Shown here piece by piece: positions 1-5,892 of a stretch of DNA of 5,892 nucleotides. This stretch comes from Bacteroidales bacterium. Lineage in GTDB: Bacteria > Bacteroidota > Bacteroidia > Bacteroidales > JAOZMU01. Position 1 is the stretch's first letter. Each line of letters opens with the position of its first letter. The stretch lies in NCBI GenBank assembly GCA_029934165.1, contig JAOZMU010000239.1:1-5892 (forward strand), read 5' to 3'. The notes below the pieces were generated by a model. It had not been told where the DNA came from, did no database searches, and worked only from the letters and a program-made list of their open reading frames with translations. A program made the translations under genes and the position numbers.

Positions 1-6
1 TATTAA

Positions 7-38
7 TTGATTATTATTTATTAGTTTTAATAATTTTG
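7..38 (+). promoter_or_regulatory. Probable Bacteroidota-type promoter of tilS
   Basis: The box TAATTTTG at 31-38 matches the Bacteroidota -7 consensus TAnnTTTG exactly. A TTG at 7-9 lies 21 bases upstream, within the usual spacing for the -33 element. Transcription would start near 43-47, giving a leader of about 25-30 bases before the tilS ATG at 73. The region is very AT-rich, so a chance match is possible, but both elements and their spacing agree. No hairpin or riboswitch-like structure is visible in the leader. Confidence 0.45.
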
Positions 39-72
39 TCCAAAGTCTAATAATATAAGTGCTTAAAAAATA

Positions 73-1401
73 ATGCTGGAATTATTTACAGAATACATAA
101 AAAGCAACAACTTGTTCAATCGACGCAACAAGGTTTTGCTGGCGGTCAGTGGTGGAGTCGATTCGATTGTGATGTTGAACCTATTTGTCAAGGCTGGATA
201 TAAATGCGGCGTTGCTCATTGCAATTTCAAATTGCGTGGCGAAGAATCCAACAAAGACGAACAATTTGTGCGACAACTTGTAGCTACTTATGACTTACCA
301 ATGTACGTAAACCACTTCAAGACAGAGCTATACGCAAAACTTCACTGTGTCTCAATCCAGATGGCAGCACGCGAGCTACGCTACGAATGGTTTGAAGAAA
401 TTCGACAAAAATACGATTTTGATTACATCGCTACCGCCCACCAACAGGACGATGTAGTAGAAACATTTCACATTAATTTGGTGCGAGGCTCTGGTATACG
501 CGGATTTTTGGGCATACAAGCAAAGAACAATAAAATAATCCGCCCAATCTTATTTTCTACAAAAGATGAAATAATAAAATACGTTGCAACCCACGGACTT
601 AGCTACCGCGAAGACGCAACCAACAATGAGACAAAATATATACGCAACAAAATTCGGCACATAGTTTTACCAGCTCTCGAAGAAATGAATCCAAACTATC
701 GGCGGTCGATAATCGAAACCATCGAGCGGCTCAAAGAAACCGAAGCGATAGTCGAAGAGGCAGTCCACGCCAAATTAGCCAAAATAATGAACCAAACCCG
801 TGGACGAATCTATTTCAAGATAGAAGAACTCCACAAACTAAAACCAATAAAAGCATACCTTTACGAATTTTTCAGAGGATACGGCTTTCGCGGAAGCCAA
901 ATTCCAGCAATAATAAGTTCTCTCTACCGACAATCTGGCAAAACATTTATCTCGGCAACACACCGCCTTGTTAAAGACCGTAACCATCTGATATTAACAG
1001 AGATATCGGAAAGTATTACATATAAATACGATGTTGACATAACTGACACACAAATCACACTAGGCGATAGAACACTGCTTTTCACACAAATCAAAAACTC
1101 CAACGAGTACAAAATACCCATAACCTCCGAAAAAACAGCCATTGATTTTTCTAAACTACAATTTCCATTAATCATCAGAAAATGGCGCATAGGCGACTTC
1201 TTTGTACCATTAGGAATGAAAAACGCCAAAAAACTCAGCAACTTTTTCATCGACCAAAAACTCAGCATACTCGAAAAAGAAGAAGTTTGGCTACTAACAT
1301 CGACCAACGAAATTGTCTGGGTCATCGGGCAACGCCTTGATGACCGTTACAAAATCACGCCATCGACAAAAAAAATCCTTGAAATAGAAATTAAGGACTA
1401 A
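73..1401 (+). CDS. tilS: tRNA(Ile)-lysidine synthase TilS
   Basis: TilS uses ATP and lysine to convert the wobble cytidine (C34) of the CAU-anticodon tRNA-Ile to lysidine, so that the tRNA reads AUA and is charged with isoleucine; it is normally essential and cytoplasmic. The 442-residue length is normal for a full-size TilS (E. coli about 430). The N-terminal ATP-pyrophosphatase domain has the P-loop SGGVDS at residues 26-31, HCNFKLRG at 49-56, and AHQQDDVVET at 122-131, the equivalent of the family's HxxDDxxET. The domain closes with EDATN at 180-184 and YIRNKIRH at 189-196. The C-terminal tRNA-binding domain is complete: IRKWRIGDFF from 368 and KLSNFFIDQK at 387-396. The start is fixed by an in-frame TAA at 64-66 and the first ATG at 73; the bases before it are A-rich with no Shine-Dalgarno, as is usual in Bacteroidota. 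No key motif is missing. Identification is from motifs and is very secure. Confidence 0.96.
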   Translation: MLELFTEYIKSNNLFNRRNKVLLAVSGGVDSIVMLNLFVKAGYKCGVAHCNFKLRGEESNKDEQFVRQLVATYDLPMYVNHFKTELYAKLHCVSIQMAARELRYEWFEEIRQKYDFDYIATAHQQDDVVETFHINLVRGSGIRGFLGIQAKNNKIIRPILFSTKDEIIKYVATHGLSYREDATNNETKYIRNKIRHIVLPALEEMNPNYRRSIIETIERLKETEAIVEEAVHAKLAKIMNQTRGRIYFKIEELHKLKPIKAYLYEFFRGYGFRGSQIPAIISSLYRQSGKTFISATHRLVKDRNHLILTEISESITYKYDVDITDTQITLGDRTLLFTQIKNSNEYKIPITSEKTAIDFSKLQFPLIIRKWRIGDFFVPLGMKNAKKLSNFFIDQKLSILEKEEVWLLTSTNEIVWVIGQRLDDRYKITPSTKKILEIEIKD

Positions 1402-1533
1402 GTAAAATCCGAAAAATAGCTTAATACAAAAAGTTCATAGCCTGAAATAAATGCGCCAAAATCACAATAGCTTAGAAATACAACGCAAAATAGAAATAGG
1501 ATAAAAAAATTATATCAATAAGGAATTAATTGT

Positions 1534-1541
1534 TTACTTTG
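1534..1541 (+). promoter_or_regulatory. Weak -7-like box upstream of pyrG
   Basis: TTACTTTG differs from TAnnTTTG at one position and is followed by C, as in many Bacteroidota promoters. It would start transcription about 20-25 bases before the pyrG GTG. No TTG lies at the expected -33 distance, so support is thin. The rest of the 168-base tilS-pyrG gap (1402-1569) is A-rich and shows no clear hairpin terminator, so read-through from tilS cannot be excluded. Confidence 0.25.
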
Positions 1542-1569
1542 CTGTCCGTTAATTTTTAAACAAAAAATT

Positions 1570-3180
1570 GTGGCATCAACAAAGTATATTTTTGTAACGG
1601 GCGGAGTTACGTCGTCCTTAGGAAAAGGGATAATTTCTGCATCTTTAGCAAAGCTATTGCAAGCAAGGGGCTATTCTGTAACAATTCAAAAGTTAGACCC
1701 GTACCTTAACGTAGACCCGGGAACATTGAACCCCTACGAACATGGAGAATGTTTTGTAACCGAAGATGGAGCTGAAACAGACTTAGACTTAGGGCATTAT
1801 GAGCGGTTTTTAAATATTCCGACCTCCCAAGCCAATAATGTTACGACAGGCAAAATTTATCAATCTGTAATTAACAAGGAGCGTAAAGGCGATTATCTCG
1901 GAAAAACTGTGCAGGTAATTCCGCACATTACAGATGAGATAAAACGCAGGATAAAACTACTCGGTACGAAGAAAAAATTTGATGTCGTCATTACCGAAAT
2001 CGGTGGCACTGTTGGCGATATAGAATCGTTGCCTTACATCGAATCTGTACGACAGTTGAAATGGGAATTGGGCTATCAAAATAGTATAGTTATTCACCTG
2101 ACGCTTGTTCCGTTTTTGTCTGCGGCTAAAGAGCTTAAAACCAAGCCAACACAGCACTCAGTTAAAGCTTTACTTGAGAATGGCATTCAGCCTGATGTTT
2201 TAGTCTTACGCACGGAACACACTCTTACTAAGGCGATTAGAAGTAAGGTTGCCCGCTTTTGCAATGTCGATAATGACGCAGTAATTGAGTCCATCGACCT
2301 TAGGACGATTTATGAAGTGCCCCTTAAGATGTTAGACGAAAAACTCGACCAAATTACGCTTCGTAAACTTGGCTTACCCATCGAAGAGAAACCAGAGTTG
2401 AAACGTTGGCGCGAATTTATCTTGCTATTACACAGCACAAAAGAGGATATTAACATAGGGCTTATCGGGAAATATACCGAGTTGCCAGATGCCTATAAAT
2501 CTATTATTGAGTCGTTTATACACGGTGGTGCATCTAATAGTTGCAAAGTGCATGTTAAACTTATTCATTCTGAGACAATTACGCCCGAAAACACAGACGA
2601 GAGTTTCGAGGGATTGCATGGTATTTTAGTTGCTCCCGGATTTGGGCATAGGGGCATAGCCGGAAAAATTATTGCGACACAATATGCTCGCGAAAAAAAT
2701 ATTCCGTTTCTTGGTATTTGTCTCGGAATGCAATGCGCTGTGATTGAATTTGGTAGGAATGTCATCGGTTTGCAAAAAGCCAATTCGACAGAAATGCACC
2801 GAACCACGCCACATCCTGTCATTGATTTGATGGAAGAGCAAAAAGGGATTTCGGACATTGGCGGCACTATGCGTCTTGGAGCGTATCCTTGTCGGATAAA
2901 ACGAAACACGATTGCAGATTCTGTTTATCAATCCAACGAAGTTACTGAGCGACACAGACATAGGTATGAGTTAAACAACGATTATCTTGCCGAATACGAA
3001 AAATATGGTATGATTGCATCTGGAATTAACCCTGAAACAAACCTTGTAGAAATAATAGAAATACCTAAGCATAAATGGTTTGTTGGAGTTCAGTTTCACC
3101 CAGAATATAAAAGTACGGTAGTAAATCCTCATCCTTTATTTATATCGTTTATTAAAGCAGCAATGAACGTAAACACATAG
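1570..3180 (+). CDS. pyrG: CTP synthase (glutamine-hydrolysing)
   Basis: PyrG aminates UTP to CTP using ATP and glutamine, the last step of de novo pyrimidine nucleotide synthesis; the enzyme is a cytoplasmic tetramer activated by GTP and inhibited by CTP. At 536 residues it matches the family's usual 535-545. The N-terminal synthetase domain begins KYIFVTGG and carries the P-loop SSLGKG (K19), then VDPGT and DGAETDLDLGHYERF. D73 and E143 are equivalent to the Mg-binding D72 and E140 of E. coli, followed by GGTVGDIES at 145-153. The C-terminal class I glutamine amidotransferase domain has the nucleophile C384 in GICLGM, and H510 and E512 in QFHPEY, completing the Cys-His-Glu triad. The start codon is GTG: an in-frame TAA lies at 1519-1521, no ATG falls between, and starting here aligns the N-terminus with E. 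coli PyrG to within one residue. It ends in TAG and is followed by a terminator-like hairpin, with yidC 249 bases downstream. The pyrG-yidC order recurs in Bacteroidota, from memory. Confidence 0.97.
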   Translation: MASTKYIFVTGGVTSSLGKGIISASLAKLLQARGYSVTIQKLDPYLNVDPGTLNPYEHGECFVTEDGAETDLDLGHYERFLNIPTSQANNVTTGKIYQSVINKERKGDYLGKTVQVIPHITDEIKRRIKLLGTKKKFDVVITEIGGTVGDIESLPYIESVRQLKWELGYQNSIVIHLTLVPFLSAAKELKTKPTQHSVKALLENGIQPDVLVLRTEHTLTKAIRSKVARFCNVDNDAVIESIDLRTIYEVPLKMLDEKLDQITLRKLGLPIEEKPELKRWREFILLLHSTKEDINIGLIGKYTELPDAYKSIIESFIHGGASNSCKVHVKLIHSETITPENTDESFEGLHGILVAPGFGHRGIAGKIIATQYAREKNIPFLGICLGMQCAVIEFGRNVIGLQKANSTEMHRTTPHPVIDLMEEQKGISDIGGTMRLGAYPCRIKRNTIADSVYQSNEVTERHRHRYELNNDYLAEYEKYGMIASGINPETNLVEIIEIPKHKWFVGVQFHPEYKSTVVNPHPLFISFIKAAMNVNT

Positions 3181-3196
3181 TGTAAATTATTAGGAA

Positions 3197-3231
3197 TTGT
3201 AAGTACTCTTACAAAAGTTCTTACGCTTTTT
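3197..3231 (+). terminator. Probable intrinsic terminator of pyrG, with two alternative stems
   Basis: Seventeen bases after the pyrG stop, 3199-3207 pairs with 3216-3224: eight base pairs with one T-T mismatch around an eight-base loop. It is followed by GC and five T residues (3227-3231), the layout of a rho-independent terminator. The left arm can instead form a compact perfect seven-pair hairpin, TTGTAAG (3197-3203) with CTTACAA (3208-3214) and loop TACT. The two folds share the left arm and exclude each other. Stem GC content is low and the T-run short, so termination strength is uncertain. Confidence 0.45.
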
Positions 3232-3277
3232 ATTAACCGAAGTTGTTAATTCACAGCTTAAACGTTTCATAAAAAAT

Positions 3278-3290
3278 AGGTCTTAGACCT
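3278..3290. repeat. 13-nt palindrome in the pyrG-yidC gap
   Basis: AGGTCT (3278-3283), one central T, and AGACCT (3285-3290) form a perfect inverted repeat. A tight loop makes it a poor RNA hairpin, so it looks more like a protein-binding site. On the minus strand it is followed by a T-run (complement of 3271-3276), which could resemble a weak minus-strand terminator, but no minus-strand gene is visible nearby. The function is unknown. Confidence 0.3.
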
Positions 3291-3337
3291 TATATTGCTT
3301 ATATTCAAATCAATAACAAACCGAAAAAAGTATCTTT

Positions 3338-3345
3338 TATTTTTG
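3338..3345 (+). promoter_or_regulatory. Probable -7 box of the yidC promoter
   Basis: TATTTTTG matches TAnnTTTG exactly. Transcription would start near 3350-3354, leaving an untranslated leader of about 75-80 bases before the yidC ATG. A -33 TTG is not present at the normal distance, as an A-rich stretch lies there instead. The predicted start point falls on the 8-bp palindrome GCACGTGC at 3348-3355. The exact -7 match and position between a terminator-like hairpin and yidC support it; the missing -33 lowers confidence. Confidence 0.35.
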
Positions 3346-3429
3346 ATGCACGTGCTTATAAAAAACAATAATGAGCAAATAGGCTTAAAATAATAACAAG
3401 TAAAAATAACTATTAATTTATTGAATATT

Positions 3430-5349
3430 ATGGATAGAAATACGGTTACAGGTATTATACTGATTGCTATAATTTTAATTGGGTATAGTATTTTAACTTC
3501 ACCGTCTGAAGAAGAATTGCAGGCAGTGAGGCATAAACGCGACTCAATTCTTTATACGGAAGACTCGATTGCACGCGTGAAAGCGATTGCTGCCGAAGCA
3601 GCAAAAGCAAAGGATGAAATAATTACTCCAGATACAGACTCATTACAAACTGATTCTGCGAAAGTTATAAACCAACAAAACGAACTCCAACAAAAGTATG
3701 GCATTTTTGCAGGAGCCGTCCAAGGCGAAGAAAAGTTTGTAATTTTGGAAAACGATTTGATGAAAATTCGGCTGTCTGCAAAAGGCGGACGACCATATTC
3801 TGTCGAGCTAAAAGATTACAAATCATTCGATTCTACGCAAGTACGCCTATTCGATGGCGACTCGACCGTCTTTACGCTACTTTTTCCGACAGGAAATAAC
3901 GCTCGGACAGTCCGCACAGATGATTTTTATTTTGAGCTAGAAGAAGATGCCGAAATTTTTGATGCCACAACCACCGAACGCACTGTAAAATTGCGACTTA
4001 AAGCCAGTGAGTATCAATACGTAGAATACGCATATACTTTACGTCCGGGCAGCCACACGCTAGATTTTGATATTAATTTTGTTGGAATGGATGATATTAT
4101 TTCCATGAACACTAATTACCTGATGTTCAAGTGGCAATACGATGTTCCGCGAACAGAAAAAGGCAGAGATTGGGAAGCTGACAATGCAACAATTTACTAC
4201 AAATTTTTAGATGACGAAGTCGATTATCTGACAGAACGCTCCGATACGCAAGAAGAAAGGCTAAACGCAAATGTGAAGTGGATTGCATTTAAAGACCACT
4301 TTTTCTCCAGTGCTTTAATAGCTGATAATCACCTACTTGACCCTTATGTAAAATATACTCGCACAGACCATTCGCCAACTCATATTATGAATTGTATGGC
4401 GGATATTAGCTTGCCTTTCAGTAGCCAAACCAAGCAAATACCGTTGAACTTTTATTTTGGTCCGAACCATTACAGCACACTCGAAGATTTAACGATTGTC
4501 AAAGACGACAACTTGGAGTTGGAAGCGTTAGTTCCGCTTGGTTGGGGAATTTTTGGCTGGGTCAACCAGTGGTTGATAATTCCTTTGTTTCAACTATTAG
4601 GTTCATTTTTAACCAATTATGGCTTAATTATTCTTCTGCTCACTGTTGCGATAAAAATGTTGCTATTTCCGCTAACTTACAAATCGTATCTCTCGACGGC
4701 AAAAATGCGTGTTCTGAAACCTCAAATCGACGAGCTTAACGCAAAAATTCCGAAAGACAAAGCAATGGAACGCCAACAAGCCACAATGGGACTCTACCGA
4801 AAAGCCGGCGTAAACCCAATGGGAGGCTGCCTGCCAATGTTGCTGCAAATGCCTATCCTGATTGCAATGTACCGCTTTTTTCCTGCCTCGATAGAGTTGC
4901 GCCAAAAAGGTTTTCTTTGGGCAGACGACCTCTCGACTTACGACTCGATTCTTGATTTGCCTTTCGAGATTCCATGGTACGGCGACCACGTAAGTCTTTT
5001 TACGCTCTTGATGGCAATTTCTATGATGGCAACAACAAAAATGAACAGTGGACAAATGAACGCCTCCAGCTCATCAATGCCTGGTATGAAAATGATGATG
5101 TACATGATGCCTGTTATGATGCTGTTTTGGTTTAACAATTATTCTGCTGGTTTAAGTTATTATTTCTTCCTTTCAAATATGATAACTTTTGGACAAACAG
5201 TGATGATTCGTAGGTTTGTAAACGATGATGAAGTCCTTAAAAAGATTAAGGAAAACAAAAAGAAACCCGTCAAAAAATCTAAATTTCAACAACGATTGGA
5301 AGATATGGCAAAACAACGTGGCTATCAACCACCTAAGAAGAAAAAATAA
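3430..5349 (+). CDS. yidC: Membrane protein insertase YidC
   Basis: YidC inserts and folds inner-membrane proteins, alone or with SecYEG. Numbered from the ATG at 3430 it is 639 residues, normal for the long Bacteroidota form. One N-terminal membrane segment (about 8-22) is followed by an Ala/Lys-rich linker (about 35-95) and the periplasmic beta-domain (about 103-355, ending near YFGPNHY at 342-348). The conserved insertase core follows: about 381-416, GGCLPMLLQMPILIAMY at 465-481, about 521-536, and about 556-590. K409 in AIKMLLFPLT sits where E. coli has the groove arginine (R366); lysine there is, to my recollection, usual in Bacteroidota. The tail (604-639) is strongly basic, ending PPKKKK, which suits ribosome binding. 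An in-frame TTG at 3421 would add three residues, but I prefer the ATG because family members typically begin MDRNT or MDKNT. No Shine-Dalgarno is evident. Residues 528-564 are unusually methionine-rich. Identification is secure; the exact start is slightly less so. Confidence 0.95.
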   Translation: MDRNTVTGIILIAIILIGYSILTSPSEEELQAVRHKRDSILYTEDSIARVKAIAAEAAKAKDEIITPDTDSLQTDSAKVINQQNELQQKYGIFAGAVQGEEKFVILENDLMKIRLSAKGGRPYSVELKDYKSFDSTQVRLFDGDSTVFTLLFPTGNNARTVRTDDFYFELEEDAEIFDATTTERTVKLRLKASEYQYVEYAYTLRPGSHTLDFDINFVGMDDIISMNTNYLMFKWQYDVPRTEKGRDWEADNATIYYKFLDDEVDYLTERSDTQEERLNANVKWIAFKDHFFSSALIADNHLLDPYVKYTRTDHSPTHIMNCMADISLPFSSQTKQIPLNFYFGPNHYSTLEDLTIVKDDNLELEALVPLGWGIFGWVNQWLIIPLFQLLGSFLTNYGLIILLLTVAIKMLLFPLTYKSYLSTAKMRVLKPQIDELNAKIPKDKAMERQQATMGLYRKAGVNPMGGCLPMLLQMPILIAMYRFFPASIELRQKGFLWADDLSTYDSILDLPFEIPWYGDHVSLFTLLMAISMMATTKMNSGQMNASSSSMPGMKMMMYMMPVMMLFWFNNYSAGLSYYFFLSNMITFGQTVMIRRFVNDDEVLKKIKENKKKPVKKSKFQQRLEDMAKQRGYQPPKKKK

Positions 5350-5382
5350 TATTTACCCGGCAAACAAAAAAGCAAGCCAATT

Positions 5383-5690
5383 GTGCAAAAACACCATGAG
5401 CTTAATTTCCGTAGCGATATGTGCTTCAATCAAGCAAAATCTCTTAGGACACGTGGATTGTACACTGGTGGAGCATCAGCACAGTTGGATGATTTTAATA
5501 TGCTTTATTCAGCAGTGCCCCAACTCCTCAATGTAAATTACGCATTCCTATTGGTGATGTCATTAATGGTGGCTTTATTCCTAATAACACAAATAAAATT
5601 GATGTTTTTATTAAATCAGGTTTAGAAGATGACTTTGAGAAAATATTTTTCCCTATGTTTAATATTAGTAAAATGAATTTAATAAAGTAA
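5383..5690 (+). pseudogene. Possible frameshifted gene remnant of unknown function
   Basis: The 404-base stretch between yidC and the next gene has no intact convincing CDS, but two adjacent frames give protein-like text. From a possible GTG at 5383 the first frame reads TRGLYTGGASAQLDDFNMLY and continues through PQLLNVNY to about 5541, then turns into low-quality hydrophobic sequence ending at 5625. The frame one base back reads RIPIGDVINGGFIPNN from 5541, then KIDVFIKSGLEDDFEKIFF, and ends at TAA 5688-5690. Joining them at 5539-5541 as NVNY-RIPIG needs only one missing base and gives about 102 residues. No ATG or Shine-Dalgarno marks the beginning, and the first frame is open back to the yidC stop, so the 5' part may also be lost. 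I do not recognise the family. Alternatives are two unrelated chance ORFs or a single-base sequencing error in an intact small gene. Confidence 0.35.
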
Positions 5691-5753
5691 GCCATTAAAA
5701 TTCCTAACTAAAATTAAATCAGGCGTAAGCAAAATTATTAATTTTCCATTACT

Positions 5754-5892
5754 ATGTATCTCGCACCATTAAATTACGACCGTTATTTCAAGAAAGTATT
5801 TTCTGATTTAGAAATTGCAAAACGCTTTCTTGAGGATTTTTTGGATATTCAGATTCAAGAAATTGAGTTTTTGCCAGCCAAAAACAAAATCA
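5754..5892 (+). CDS. Rpn/PD-(D/E)XK nuclease family protein (transposase-like), 5' part only
   Basis: Forty-six codons are visible before the window ends. The protein begins MYLAPLNYDRYFKKVFSD and continues with IAKRFLEDFLD and IQEIEFLPA. This resembles, from memory, the N-terminus of the PD-(D/E)XK nuclease family transposase / Rpn-like group (PDDEXK_2), which is abundant in Bacteroidota and often multicopy. Characterised Rpn proteins such as E. coli RpnA are DNA endonucleases that promote recA-independent recombination; many relatives are uncharacterised. The catalytic D and (D/E)XK residues would lie beyond the window, so activity cannot be judged. The start is the first ATG after an in-frame TAA at 5739-5741. 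A 15-nt AT-only palindrome ends eight bases before it. An upstream degraded fragment suggests an accessory or mobile segment. Family assignment is likely but rests on a short piece. Confidence 0.65.
   Translation, partial: MYLAPLNYDRYFKKVFSDLEIAKRFLEDFLDIQIQEIEFLPAKNKI

Noticed and set aside
924..1325. Minus-strand open frame opposite tilS (about 133 codons)
   Set aside because: It lies wholly inside tilS, which has complete family motifs; the antisense translation has no recognisable features and is a shadow.
1415..1474. Direct repeat AATAGCTTA at 1415-1423 and 1466-1474
   Set aside because: Only nine bases in AT-rich intergenic DNA, with no third copy and no matching spacing that would suggest an iteron or operator.
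2565..2961. Two overlapping minus-strand open frames opposite pyrG
   Set aside because: They sit over the amidotransferase domain of pyrG and overlap each other, with low-quality translations.
5225..5536. Plus-strand open frame overlapping the yidC 3' end
   Set aside because: Its first part is a frameshifted reading of the Lys-rich yidC tail, and its last part is a worse translation than the other frames over 5383-5536.
5347..5625. Open frame continuing in phase after the yidC TAA, suggesting stop read-through
   Set aside because: YidC already ends with the expected basic tail, and the downstream peptide does not resemble a YidC extension; coincidental phase is simpler.
5610..5723. Direct repeat ATTAAATCAGG at 5610-5620 and 5713-5723
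   Set aside because: Eleven bases, two copies, one inside the presumed remnant. It could be a target duplication, but no element boundaries or inverted ends flank it.
1..5892. CRISPR array, tRNA or rRNA gene, riboswitch, complete insertion sequence
   Set aside because: No regularly spaced repeats, cloverleaf pattern, rRNA-like sequence or paired terminal inverted repeats were seen on either strand.

Overview
This is an AT-rich segment carrying three complete housekeeping genes on the + strand (tilS, pyrG, yidC), followed by about 540 bases of accessory-looking DNA. The organism is most likely a member of the Bacteroidota (Bacteroidales-like). The reasons are the TAnnTTTG-type promoter boxes, the A/T-rich start regions without clear Shine-Dalgarno sequences, the pyrG-yidC pairing, and a YidC with an N-terminal MDRNTVTG, a large periplasmic domain and a lysine in the membrane groove. 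The 5' end of a PD-(D/E)XK nuclease/transposase-family (Rpn-like) gene at the right edge fits the same assignment. No species can be named from the sequence alone.

Layout: 1-72 is an upstream region with a good Bacteroidota-type promoter. 73-1401 is tilS (tRNA-Ile lysidine synthase). 1402-1569 is a gap with a weak promoter-like box. 1570-3180 is pyrG (CTP synthase, GTG start). 3181-3429 is a gap holding a probable pyrG terminator, a 13-nt palindrome and a probable yidC promoter. 3430-5349 is yidC (membrane protein insertase). 5350-5753 has no intact gene but carries what looks like a frameshifted gene remnant (5383-5690). 5754-5892 is the start of an Rpn/PDDEXK-type gene cut by the window edge.

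The three complete genes do not form one pathway. TilS is needed to decode AUA, PyrG makes CTP, and YidC inserts and folds inner-membrane proteins. Gaps of 168 and 249 bases, with promoter-like boxes and one terminator-like hairpin, suggest mostly separate transcription rather than a tight operon. The interesting part is the boundary after yidC, where core genes give way to a degraded fragment and a mobile-element-type nuclease gene. I found no convincing new multi-gene system here; the findings are modest.
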